Origin: Paragorgia papillata
Taxonomy: Eukaryota > Cnidaria > Anthozoa > Scleralcyonacea > Coralliidae
Direction of reading: 5' to 3'
Assembly (NCBI GenBank): GCA_035771165.1
Contig: JAWNZC010000372.1
Coordinates: forward strand, 1,459,501 to 1,523,500
Length of the DNA stretch: 64,000 bases
The notes beneath the pieces are model-generated. The model made no database searches, was not told the DNA's origin, and saw only the letters and a program-made list of their open reading frames with translations. Below, piece after piece: positions 33,113 to 44,422 of this stretch. The position numbers and the translations under genes were made by a program. Positions within the stretch are counted from its first letter, which is position 1. Each line of letters opens with the position of its first letter.

Positions 33113-33307
33113 TTCTACATAACCTCACTTGGCACCATGCATTACGTGCAGGAGATTGATTGGCTTCACATTGAAACATTTAACAACACGTAAATTATAT
33201 GGTAACTATACTTCCACAACATAACAACACATGCAGCTGTTCAAAACATTTAATAAGTGGCAGATCTTAAAACGCTGAAGAGCAAGAGAGAGTCTTCAAT
33301 GCCATAA

Positions 33308-33704
33308 CCAATATCACAAGAACAACATCTTCATACCACTCAGAGCATATTATTGGAAATGTATTCTTACGACTTCAGGCAGAAAAAAATCTTAAAACTC
33401 ACCAAACGTCCACTTCTGACAAGCAAGAAGCCCATCTTTCAAAACTTGCATTTTCATTGCCATGGTTTGGAAACACCATCATTCAACGACAAATGCTTGT
33501 CAACTGCTCTTCAGCTTGGCAAGCACACCTAGAAAGAATTAGAATGAGAATGATGACATTGAATTTTTTTATGCCAAGGGAAACACCGAAGCTGTTCCTG
33601 AAGGACCGGTTCTGCACCATTTTCGCTCCAGTAATTTCAAAACCAAAGAGGCCAGCTATTTGAATGCTGGCAAATGTGCTTACAAAACAAATCACAGTTA
33701 CCAG
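33308..33704 (+). pseudogene. Coding remnant interrupted by copy B (5' part)
   Basis: From 33308 to 33529 one frame reads PISQEQHLHTTQSILLEMYS ... LSTALQLGKHT then TAG. From 33543 a shifted frame reads NENDDIEFFYAKGNTEAVPE ... KCAYKTNHSYQ and ends exactly at the boundary of copy B (33704). Composition and lack of stops over about 130 codons suggest real coding sequence with one frame break near 33530-33542. The family is not recognised. Its continuation is at 39192. Confidence 0.45.
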
Positions 33705-35082
33705 CCCTTACGAAAAAATCCTATAGGATCCCATAGGAACAAATTTTCCTATAGGAATTTGAATAGGAATTCCTATAGGAAAATGTGCTTCCTATAGGAA
33801 TTCCTATAGGATGCTATAGGAATAAATTTTCCTATAGGAATTTGAATAGGAATTCCTATAGGAAAATATGCTTCCTATAGGAATTCCTATAGGATCCTAT
33901 AGGAATAAATTTTCCTATAGGAATTTGAATAGGAATTCCTATAGGAAAATACGCTTCCTATAGGAATTAAAATTTATGTTGGCCAAATTACAAAATAAAT
34001 ATTATTAGCAAACATTTTGGTCGTTGGTCTAAAATAATTTCATTTCCACACAAAAAGCAGTTGAGACACACCTGAAATTCCATATCAAGATAAAAATTGC
34101 CATTAGTTTGGTTCTTCAACCGCATTCCGCAGTATCAGACCATTGCCATAATTCCGAATTAATATGTGAGTGTAATTTTGAAACAGAATAGCATATCAGA
34201 ATTCAGAAAGAAAGGCTACAGGTAATAAAACTTCTGGCTAAACAGCGCCGTCACTAGTGCAGAGGCTCCGTCTAGCCAGTGTCGTACCCAGGTGCATGCA
34301 GCCACGAAACCGCGCAGATAGCGAGCGCGCATTGATACTTGGGATAGCGTCATTTCATTTTCGATTCTCATCTCAGCGCGCCACGTTTGAAATTAACTTG
34401 TGATGGTGTTTTGGCTTTTGAGATTCAAGCTATGGAAACTTTTGGCAATAAAAGACTTTTTGTTTGCGAAGAGATCAGGCAGACAGTCTTCACCGAAGTA
34501 ACATGTTCTTACGGAAAGATTTAACTAAAAGCCATGAAAATCCAGTTGAACCAAGAAAGTCCTAGAAGCTTCTCTCGTACGAGGCTACGAGCAAGGTAAG
34601 AGACTGAGTATTTATCGTTTGTTTTCTATTGTCCTGCTTATTGTAATGTGAAATTTTCTTTGGCTCTCGTCAAATTTCCTGTTTGATTGTCCAATACAAA
34701 CCATTTTATACTGAAGTTAGTGTAGTTGAAGTCAATGTTTGGTATTAAGTCATTTAGTTTTGAACATGGCGGTTGGAATCTCTTCTCAATTTAGTCAATT
34801 GTGGTTCCTAACAAACTCTCAAATCATTCTACATTTTTTGCCATTCTTTAGCCACCGTTGCTTTCATGATAAGGATTATCTTATGTAAAACTAAAGCATT
34901 CAGATTTTGAGATAAAAGTTATTTGTGTTAGTGTATTTTCACTGAATCACTGACAGTCTGAATTCATCATATTTATGAAATATTAAATTGTTGGTGACAG
35001 ACTAACAGTATGTTTTGTGGGTATATGTGTTTGTTTGTTTGCTTTAAATTCATTTCATATATTATTTTCGCTTGTTTTCTAG

Positions 35083-35151
35083 TGCATAGGGTAGAGTTAC
35101 CTTGTTCAGTTGTGTTCAACCATTTAATTCAACTTGCTGTTTTATATATTG
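35083..35151 (+). ncRNA. Second conserved exon of copy B transcript
   Basis: Preceded by GTTTTCTAG and followed by GTAAGTAAAA. Same exon as 28167-28232 in copy A, three bases longer. Confidence 0.5.
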
Positions 35152-35422
35152 GTAAGTAAAATCCTTAAAAAAGCTTAATTCATATACTAGTAGTTTATTT
35201 ATTGAGTAATGACATAATGATCTATTCCTATGTTGATATCTCAAAGTATTAATTACAGGTCATATATTGGTCTAACTGTATGTCTTTTATATATATATAC
35301 AAAGTATGAATATATATATATATATATATATATTTAACAATTAAATTATAAGCTCAAATTTTCTGAGTGAATAGTTGACGAGAGTGGACAGCATTAGCAA
35401 TAGTACACTAGTAAGTTTCTAC

Positions 35423-35936
35423 TAGAGATGAGCCGATCGCTAAAAAGTACCGATAGCCGATTCGATTAATCGGCGGCCGATCACGGCACATAATCGGCCG
35501 ATTAATCGGCCAAAGCCGATTAATTTCGTGTTGTTAATTACAAAGATGTCGTTGAGGAATTCACTGACATTCGTACTTTGGTAGTACTTTTCTGTCGCTT
35601 GACTCTGAATTTTGCCGATTTGCGTGAAAATACGTTATTTAATTCTCGCGTTAGGACACTTCTCTCAAATTTTGGGGGTTGAAAAATAAATCGCTATGTC
35701 GGTAAATAGTAACGCGATGAGCGATTTACACGCTTCCAAATCCATGAACTGAAGAAGACAGCGAAGAAACGAGAAGACAGCGCTAATTTCAAGTATTTTC
35801 GTAAGATGAAAGAAAAACTCGTACATAAACGGCAAAAAGCCGATTATGCGTTAATAATCGGCCGATTACCGATTATTGAAAAAAGGCCGATTATCGGCCG
35901 ATTAATCGGTTAACCCGATTAATCGGCTCATCTCTA
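35423..35936. mobile_element. hAT MITE with perfect 8-bp target duplication
   Basis: Ends TAGAGATGAGCCGATCGC and GATTAATCGGCTCATCTCTA are inverted. GTTTCTAC is duplicated directly outside (35415-35422 and 35937-35944). The ends are rich in CGGCCGATTAATCGG palindromes. The matching position in copy A carries a single GTTTCTGC and no insert, an empty site. Termini of the TAGAGATG type and an 8-bp duplication are diagnostic of hAT. No coding sequence; 514 bp. Confidence 0.93.
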
Positions 35937-35941
35937 GTTTC

Positions 35942-35977
<36 letters not shown>

Positions 35978-36045
35978 CGACTATATATATAACGACTCAA
36001 CAAATTTGATTAGGCATATTTATTACTATTTAGTTTCGTACCACG

Positions 36046-37182
36046 AGATACATACATACATACTTTATTTCAACACGCTAGCCTCAACAACAATAAATGC
36101 TGATTTCAATGAGGGGCGTGCTTAATTTAACTAATACAACAAATTGACTAATACTAATACTAATAAGCTAATTACAATAACTAATAAACAACTAGGAAGT
36201 TTACAAAGTTAAAAGATTTATAAAAATGATGATGATAAAATGAATAAATTTATAATTGAGAGTGGCGTGATTCAACTTCATCTCATGGTCGGCCCTATAA
36301 GCCTTTTAAAAGAATCCAACGACTCTGCTTGTTTCGCTTCGTGTATTAAATTATTCCAAAGCATGGCACCGTTATATTTAAAGCTTCTTCTGAGAAATTC
36401 TCTCTTTGGCTTTGGGAGTACTAAATTAGTATCATTGTTCCTTAGATTATATGTATTTTGATATTCATTAACTTTTCGAAAGGATTCTTTTAAATCTGGC
36501 GCGGTATAGTCGTTGAGTATTTTATACATGAAGACTGACTTTGTATAAGTTCGTCTTACATCTAAATTTTTCCAAGAAAGGGTTTCGAGAACGTCAGCCG
36601 AACGGATTTCGTAACTGCTCCCGGTAATTACTCTTGCCGCACGAGATTGAAATTTTTGCAATTTATCCTTCAGCAGTTTTCCGCAATTGTCCCAAAGATG
36701 AGAGCAGTAATCAAAATAAGGTTGTACTAAGGCTTTATATATAACTTGCAATGTATCAGTTGGTACAAAAGGCTTAACGCGTCTAATTGCTCCAATGCCC
36801 GCGCCGGCCTTCTTGCAAATTGTTTCAATATTCTTTTCCCAACTAAGTTTCTCATCTATCTCAACTCCCAAGCATTTATAAGTATCAGTTCTCGGAACCG
36901 GAACATTATTAAGACAGGATGATCGCATACCTTATTACTGAGATTATACGAAGATCCAATAAACATATATCTTGATTTAGTTGGATGGATTTGAAGCTTG
37001 TTTTTCACCATCCAATTATGAATATTAATAAGATCTGAATTTAAATTTGCAACAAGCTCAGCGCAGTCACGCGAAGATGAGAAAATTTGGGTGTCATCTG
37101 CATATAGACATGGGGTTGTTGATTTTAAGCAATCTGGCATATCATTTATATACAACAAGAACAACAACGGCACTCTTCAGTG
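36046..37182 (-). mobile_element. 5'-truncated LINE fragment inside copy B
   Basis: On the minus strand it begins in the RT after motif B (VPLLFLLYINDMPDC), passes motif C (CLYADDTQIF, catalytic DD intact), a frame change near 36900, then VEIDEKLSWEKNIETICKKA and SRAARVITGSSYE, ending near 36278. The 3' end is AATAAAGTATGTATGTATGT, a (GTAT)n tail. It interrupts the second arm of the hairpin element described in copy A. RT clade CR1/L2/jockey-like; different subfamily from the other copies in the window. Confidence 0.85.
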
Positions 37183-39191
37183 AATATATATATATATATA
37201 TATGCATGCTAAAAACACAGATCACACATCTGGATATTTTAGAAAGTTAACCAGTTTGATTAATAAGACAAACTGATATACATGTAATACTAATAATATT
37301 CATTTGGTATAATTTTAGTGATTTTAGTGATATACAGATACTGCATATTCCTTATACCTTATTGAACATCCCTATATTCTAATTGTCTTCAAAATTACAA
37401 GAATTCTGCTAGGAAAGTAGAATTTTCTGTCCAAATTGTTTGTTCGGTAACTGCAATCTTGTACTTAGGAGGAATGTGTGAGTATGTATGTGACCTTTGG
37501 AGGGAACCTTACTCTTGCCTCTGGGAAGCTAGTCAGCTAGTTAGTAGGTCATTACTGAGAGCCCATTTGTGATACAGTATATGATGGAAGATTAAGTCCT
37601 AAATATACTTTGTATATAATGTTTAATACATGTATTGACATTAATTTACACTCCATGATTTTACTCTCTAAAGGGGAGGTAGCAATGTTATTGAGTTAAA
37701 TGATTATTACCCATTCCTGCCTGAGCCAGCCAATAATGTCCCCGTTATTGTTTTACTATGTTTATCAGCAGATGATTCCTCAGACACCCTATTGTAGGCA
37801 TCAATGGGTTAAATGGATTGACTATTTAAACAAAGAAAAATCACAACAAAATCAAAATTTTAGCTTATAAATTGAAATTTTGAGTCTTGTTACAAAGTGG
37901 TTAATGTATACCTTTAAATATTTGATTTAATTAAATATTAGTTAACAAATTGTTGAAATAATTTTCTCATTCTACAGGACTGGACTGGTACACATTGAGT
38001 GATGATGCGAAAGCCAACTTCTCAATGAAAGAAAAGGATAGATGATTACACTGATGTTCCCTTGTGTCATTACTGATTGGATTGTTGTTAAGTACACTTT
38101 GAAAATACCAACATTCTAAATATGTAATGAAGTATCCTAAATACTGAATGATGTATTTTGGATATAGATGCAGAACCACATACATGTAACATGGTTAGTC
38201 TAGGATTTTTAGCTTAGTTAATATTTGGGAATTTGAACTGCCAAAAATGGTTTGCTTATGACCATCGCCCCATATACCATGTATATAACTAGTATTTATT
38301 ATAGTAAGTGTATACTTTAATGTCATCCTGATGTAAACCCTCACAGTTTTTTAATATGTGTTAAAATATATTGAATATGTTGACATTAATGTTAAATGCT
38401 TTTAAAAATGTTTATTTTCTCTCGGTCATTGATGTGCTGAATGACATGTTTCACGGTGTGTTATTATGCACACCTACATGTGTAAGATAACACACATCAG
38501 GGCATGTTGCATAACACACCTTTTTAATATTAACACACCTATATATAACACATCTTAACATGTGTTATATAACGTACCAAGGTGTGTTAAATAACACACC
38601 AAGGTGTGTTTGAAAACCGACCAAGGTGTGTCAAATAACACACCTTTTCACAAAACACAACTTAGGGTGTGTAAAAAATTTGGAGAAGCTAAAAAAAAAC
38701 CTTACTAGATTAGATGTGTTTTTTTAACATACCATAAGGTGTGCCTTTCAACACTTAAGGTGTGTTAGAAAACCTAATGTAAGGTGTGTTAACATTTGGA
38801 CAAAAAAGGTGTGTTAATGTAGAATATTGTACTGCGTAACTGTTGATAAATGTTTTGTAGAGTATCTTGTAGAATTCCAAAGAATATTCTATTGTATATC
38901 TTGTAAGATAGCTTATAGAATATTCTAAAGCATTTTCTATTACATCTTATAGCATATTCTATAGAATATTCCATAGAGAATCCAATAGAATACGTCCCAA
39001 AATCCAATAGAATATTCTATATAATTTTTTTATGGAATATTCTATTGGATATTTTCTTAAGGGGAACTTGCTTTGTTTTTCTCACTGATGAATTTCCATA
39101 GGATTTGCTCAATAGGAAATCCTATAGGAATTCCTATAGGAATTCCTATAGGATTTTCTATAGGAATTCCTATAGGATTTTTTCGTAAGGG

Positions 39192-39660
39192 TCACTGAGC
39201 TACGAATTGAAGATGAAAATGGTAACATGGTAATTCAAAATTTGACACTTCCAAATGCAAGGCTCTGCACAAACCAAGATGGTGAGGATGCAGGAAATGA
39301 CGATCAACAAATTATTGGATTAGAAGTTGGTGGAGGGATGGTGGTTGGAGGAATGGTGGTTGATGGTAACGTTGGTTTTGGTGGGTGTCCTACACATGCA
39401 AAAGACAAAGTAGAAAACTTTGGAGGAACTGGGGGTTTCAGTAGAGATGAGGTTGGAGTTCGTACTGGTAATGATCAAGGTTTAGACAAGGAAGGTTCGT
39501 TTGAAAAACATGAGAGTCAGAGGGATGGTAAAGTTTACAGTAATGAGAAAGATGGGAGTGAGGGAAACAATGAGCACAATTTATTTTGAAGAAAGCAGCT
39601 CTGAGATAACTGCAGCTAACTGGAACACAGATACTGACAGTAGCCATAGTAACTTGTGAC
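39192..39660 (+). pseudogene. Coding remnant interrupted by copy B (3' part)
   Basis: From 39194 the frame reads TELRIEDENGNMVIQNLTLP ... LEVGGG ... FGGTGGFSRDEVGV and is open to 39589. A shift near 39580 gives IYFEESSSEITAANWNTDTD and a stop near 39657. Gly- and Asp-rich, acidic. It probably continues the frame that ends at 33704, but the reading phase across copy B differs by one or two bases. No known domain recognised. Confidence 0.4.
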
Positions 39661-39712
39661 CAGTTTCAAGCATTACACAATCAGGTAAGATTGGTCATAA
39701 AAATAATATACT

Positions 39713-41456
39713 TAGAGCTGCTCCCGATTAATCGATTATTTTACAACAATCGATTATGCTTAACAGTAATCGGATAATCGGATCATCTATAACACCACAC
39801 AGTGTGATGCGGGAATGAGTTAATTTCTTTCCGGATTAAAAAATTCACTCGCAGCGTGCAAAGTTTACCGTAGTCTGATCGGGTTTACCAGTGCTGCGAA
39901 AATATCTTTAAAGTTTTTTATTAGAAGAATTTATTACCATTTGCGTCCAACATTGCGGCGTGCGGATTTTAAAACCTTGTTTCACGTTTCAAAACGTTAG
40001 TTTCGCCACGCCAAGTGTCATGTTTGAGCGATTAAATTGACACGTTTGGGGGCGTTAAACATTAATAACAAACATGTTTTGCTCATGCACTTGAAAGGTT
40101 TCCCGTTTTTCCCCCCGCACGTTTGTAATTGTAAGCAAGGTTATAAGGTTATTAAGTAATAAAGAATAAAGTTATATTTTAATTTGCTGGTGTTACGTTC
40201 AATCAAGTTCTGAAATACAACTGTATTCTTTATTCAGTAATGCCACAGGTATAATACTTGCTTACAAGTTACAGACACCTGCGAAATGGTTCCATTTTAT
40301 CTGTTGGCTTCATTCATGGATCCCAGGTTTCGTGATCTGTCATTTCTGAGCGAAACCGAGCGGAGTGCATCAGTGGAGTTTGCGTCAAAGACCGTGAAAG
40401 CCATGCCATCATTACCTGCAAGTAGCGACGTTGCTGCTACCAGTTCATCGGAACCGGAGATCTTGCCACCGCCAAAGAAGAAGTCCAAATCAGAGGTAGC
40501 CATGGAAGAGTTGCTTGGTAAAGGAAAATCGTCAAATAGCTCTGGGGAATCCACCTGCCAAGTAGAATCTCGCGCGGAAAAGAACCAAAGGATTGATAAG
40601 GAGATTCAGCAGCTCAGCAACGAGGCACCAATTGGTTTGACGGAAGATCCGTTAATGTGGTGGAAAGAAAACGAGAAACGATACCCTCTCGTACGGAACC
40701 TTGCCGCCAGAGTATTAGCAGCTCCGCCGACGTCTGTGCCAAGCGAGCAGATTTTCAGCAAGGCTGGACTTGTCGTCTCAAAGAAACGTGCCTCGCTTAA
40801 GCCAGCCGTTGTCGACGCACTTTTATTTTTAAACAAAAATAACATGTAGACTCTGAGTGACAGTCACGTTTTTAATGAACTGTATTAGACTTTAGACCGT
40901 TTATATACATTGTATTTGTTACGTTCTTTAGTTTTTGACTTTTTGTTCACTTGAAAAATTATTGTAGAGATATTATTCTTTAATCTTGACAACTTGTTTT
41001 GACAGTTTTGTTAAACAGATAGGTAATAACGGACTATGATTACGATTTACGAACACGTCTTAGTTAATTAAACCTGTCATAATTCATAAACCAATTATCC
41101 ATAAGGGTCTCGCAAATTCACTTAGGAGTGTCAAAGGTAAACAACTAAAGTAAACATCCTTAATATCGTCTCTGTCTTTTCATGCATGTCTCTTGTGTGA
41201 AGTGTAACTGTAAGAGCGCGAGAAAGTGCGTAATCTATAATTGTGATTAACGTTCATTTTAAACGCACATTTAAAACGTTTATACTGACTGGTGCAACCC
41301 CCAAAAATTTAGTAAAAACTTTAATTTAATTACAAACTACCATGGGCATGTCAATGATATCATATTTAAATTAATTATCAATACGATTAATCGATATTAA
41401 TCGATTGTTGACAACGATTAATCGATTACGAAAATTAACCGATGGGAGCAGCTCTA
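39713..41456 (+). mobile_element. Internally deleted hAT transposon, 1744 bp, with 8-bp duplications
   Basis: Termini TAGAGCTGCTCCCGATTAAT and AACCGATGGGAGCAGCTCTA are inverted. AATATACT is duplicated exactly at 39705-39712 and 41457-41464. Subterminal ATCGATTAATCG words repeat at both ends. Only the 3' part of the transposase frame remains (40286-40849), so it is a deletion derivative that could be moved only in trans. Confidence 0.93.
40286..40849 (+). CDS. hAT transposase C-terminal fragment with dimerisation domain
   Basis: The 187-codon frame starts at ATG in GCGAAATGGTTCC, so MVPFYLLASFMDPRFRD resembles the insertion-domain/catalytic end (MDPRFK motif of ZBED-type hATs). A Ser/Pro/Lys linker with an NLS-like PPPKKKSKSE follows. 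The end is the hATC domain: DPLMWWKENEKRYPLVRNLA and PTSVPSEQIFSKAG. It is intact and stops at 40847-40849, close to full length for that region. N-terminal zinc finger and first catalytic residues are missing. By itself it could still dimerise, but could not catalyse transposition. Confidence 0.88.
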   Translation: MVPFYLLASFMDPRFRDLSFLSETERSASVEFASKTVKAMPSLPASSDVAATSSSEPEILPPPKKKSKSEVAMEELLGKGKSSNSSGESTCQVESRAEKNQRIDKEIQQLSNEAPIGLTEDPLMWWKENEKRYPLVRNLAARVLAAPPTSVPSEQIFSKAGLVVSKKRASLKPAVVDALLFLNKNNM

Positions 41457-41788
41457 AATATACTTTGTATCACACTAGTTATCACAATACTCGTGTACAT
41501 TCACATGTTTACAATATTGAATCAGTACACCCAAATTTTTAACAGAATAACAAAATAATAGTAAAATAAAGTTTTTTCTAATTGCTTTACAACTTACATT
41601 CACAATTTGTGCAACCACCAACCATCATTTTAACGTTTTGTCAGTCTGAATTCCAAAAATGCAGTAGAGTAATCAAGTAACTAGTTTTCTTCGCAGATGT
41701 TCTGTGTCCCTGGTATCCTCGAGGAACGAAATAACGAACATGTATTTCAACGAATTCGAGCAAGCTATTTCAAATGAACAAGAAGCCC

Positions 41789-42046
41789 TTTAAATCATAG
41801 AGATCATATAAATACTAGAGGGGGCATCCTATCTTAATTTCAGCCAACCGCGGGTAACCAATTGAACGCCGCCATCTTGGATTTTTTTGGAGGCAAACAA
41901 TTAGGCGCGTTGGTTGGCAAAGGACTGGGTCTAGTACATCTGCTAACCAATTGACTGAAATATCATAGGTAATGGCGGCGCCATGTGGTTACGAAATTTT
42001 CCCGCCAATGCCCCCTCTAGTATTTATATGATCTCTATGATTTAAA
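41789..42046. mobile_element. Foldback element with 38-bp perfect terminal inverted repeats
   Basis: TTTAAATCATAGAGATCATA... at 41789-41826 is the exact inverse of 42009-42046. The interior has GCCGCCATCTTGGATT and GGCGGCGCCATGTGG words, again partly inverted. 258 bp, non-coding MITE. Confidence 0.85.
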
Positions 42047-42539
42047 TGCTTAAAATGCATTTCGTTGCCAGGAAATGGTTCCCAACTACCTAACCTATTT
42101 CTCACCCAGATCCTTCGCTCATTCAACAAATAAAATTCATAAACGATGAAGTCTTATAATATATTATCTTTCCAAGACCAGCTCCACTAATGATCAGTTC
42201 AGACTGTTTCAGACCTAATTAGAATTTCATTTTGTAAGCTATTTGCTTTTCTTAAAATTCAGATTTCGGTGTAGTTACCAGCACCCTTAATTCAAATAAG
42301 GAGTCGTACCAAATAACGTTAAGCTTGGCGGAAAAATCGATATATCCCGGGGTTTTTGCGTGATCACTTCAAAGTTCTAGTCGGTCATTTGGGATATTGT
42401 TTTGTAATTTATATTTAGTTACTGCATTGCCAACAGATGGGCAAACCAAAGTCTAATACGATTGAGATCGAGAAGAATAAGGAACGATAGGAATAAGGAA
42501 CGATATCTTAAAGGCAAGGAAACGTGGCGAAGTTACCCT

Positions 42540-43800
42540 AATGGTACTTGCAGACTTCTCGAAAGCCTTCGACACCGTGAAGTATAAAGTCGTATTGGAT
42601 AAAATGCACCAGCTTGGGTTTTCAAGATCGTATCTAGAGTGGACAATCAACTACCTCTGCGATAGAGAACAGTTTGTACAGATTGACGACAAGAAATCAC
42701 ACTTGCTCAAGGTGCACTTTGGAGTTCCGCAAGGGTCAATAATGGGTCCACTTATATTTAACATATATGTCGCGGATCTCCAATCATCCGTAACAGCCAC
42801 GTGTCACCAATACGCAGACGATAGCACTATTTATGCCCACGCAAGACCTGCTGAACTTGAAAAATGCCTTTCTACGATAAAATCAGACCTCGTTAACATC
42901 GAAAACTGGGCTGACAAGTGTAATTTAGCCATTAACCCTACTAAAACGAAATATATGCTAATTAGCACCAAACAGTTGTCGACCTTGCACTCTCTAAATC
43001 ATTTAGAAGCTGACTTGAGTGTTAACAATATTGCCATAGAAAGAGTTCGTTCAACAAAGCTACTTGGAACGCATATAGATGAGAATTTCAGATGGGAAGA
43101 AAACATAAAACATATTTCATCATCCTGTTACGCCACCCTGGCAACTCTGAGAAAATTGAAAAACATTTTGCCCTTTAACATCAGGAAAACTGTTGCTCAA
43201 GCCTTGGTTTTGTCAAAATTGTACTTCAATTGTATTGTGTATCATAATCTACCCGACTACCTCGAAAACCGTCTTCAAAGAGTACAAAAATCAACGGCCA
43301 GTTTTGTCCTTGGACGCTATGCAGGCTTGGATGATATCATTAAGTTGAAATGGCTACCCGTAAAAGAACAATTACAATGGAATCTTCTCAAGCCAACACA
43401 CAGAGCAATACATAGTTCCAACTGGCCGAGTTATCTAACATTAAACATTGTAAAGCCTACCAGAACTTTGAGGTCAAATTCGGGCATCTCCCTCGAGATT
43501 CCCATGATCTCACATACATTTCAAGATCAAGCTGCTAAGCTTTTTAATAACTTACCATTAGAAACGCGTAACTGTTCCGATTTTAATGTGTTTCGCGAAT
43601 ACACTTTTAACTATTTATTGCATGAAGCCAAATTTCGCTTTGACAACATATAGAGATACTGCTTTTTTTTTATAATTGATATTACTTTTTACTTTCTATT
43701 TTTTACTTGTCACTATAGAAATTATATAGCTATTTTATTTATTGTATAGATAGATATTTCAGGTGAAGAGCCACCTTTGTGGATATACTGAAATAAAGTC

Positions 43801-43877
<77 letters not shown>
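42540..43877 (+). mobile_element. 5'-truncated LINE with (TTA)n tail
   Basis: One intact 371-codon frame starts within RT motif A (VLADFSKAFDTVKYK). It has VPQGSIMGPLIFN (B), HQYADDSTIY (C), the thumb, then LKWLPVKEQ...LFNNLPLETR and ends at 43653. The 3' UTR has GAAATAAAGTCG then a (TTA)n tail of about 25 units to 43877. Truncation just upstream of motif A is typical of incomplete target-primed reverse transcription. The open frame and long pure tail suggest recent insertion. Insertion duplication not found. Confidence 0.88.
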
Positions 43878-43887
43878 GAGGAGGAAA

Positions 43888-44061
43888 ATGAGAAACTCCA
43901 GGAAAAAGCGTCGCCGATAACAGCGCGCTATCAATAAGCGCGCGGCTGCCGCTGATGTGATAGCACGCGAGATCAGTAATGGTGTCAAAGAGCAGAAAAT
44001 TCTCGCTCAGAAATACTATGCCAAGTGGAAGAACTTGTGTAAGGAAGCAAAAATAACTTAG
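43888..44061 (+). pseudogene. Short basic coding remnant
   Basis: Directly after the LINE tail, MRNSRKKRRR, a TAA (43918-43920), then QRAINKRAAADVIAREISNG...KWKNLCKEAKIT and a stop. GC-rich for the region and free of stops otherwise. It may be the end of a gene or element into which the LINE inserted. Not recognised. Confidence 0.3.
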
Positions 44062-44422
44062 GCGTAAAATACCAATTCAAACCGATACGAGAAAGGTGAA
44101 AACAATTGTATTTTGAATTCATACTATATACAGTATATAGATTTCAAAAACTCATTAATAATTCATGAGGAAAACACAAAGGAAATCAGTACCATGTCCG
44201 TGGTTTTATATCTGATAAAAAATCCTCCTGATTTACATAAACTTTAGCTTTGATTTTCTCGGCTTAGACAACGTTATTTTTCAAACTTACTACGCCAATG
44301 AACTTACCAAATGGGTCGTTTTTGAAGCTATTCAAAACATTCGCAGTACGTGTTTTAAATATTACATAATTTATTTATTATTTTAGATTGGAATAGATGG
44401 ATTTGGAAGCTCTTCCCAAACA

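Larger units (their letters stand above)
33705..39191 (+). mobile_element. Copy B of the paired inverted element
   Basis: It begins CCCTTACGAAAAAATCCTAT and ends ATAGGATTTTTTCGTAAGGG. Order is the reverse of copy A: GGAATTTGAATAGGAATTCC array (33720-33965), CpG-rich first exon ending 34595, exon 35083-35151, exon from 37978, AACACACCTT block (38430-38820), CCAATAGAATATTC block (38830-39050), CCTATAGG array (39110-39180). Extra DNA relative to A: a hAT MITE (35423-35936) and a LINE fragment (36046-37182). It lacks A's tRNA-bearing foldback. Flanks are CCAG and TCAC, with no direct duplication. Non-autonomous. Confidence 0.8.

Noticed and set aside
25085..39191. A single giant Maverick/Polinton-type transposon with 5-kb inverted ends
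   Set aside because: Each copy has its own inner and outer CCCTTACG tips, so they are two elements, and no polymerase, integrase or capsid-like frames lie between.
43722..43988. Minus-strand frame with poly-isoleucine
   Set aside because: Translation of the (TTA)n LINE tail.
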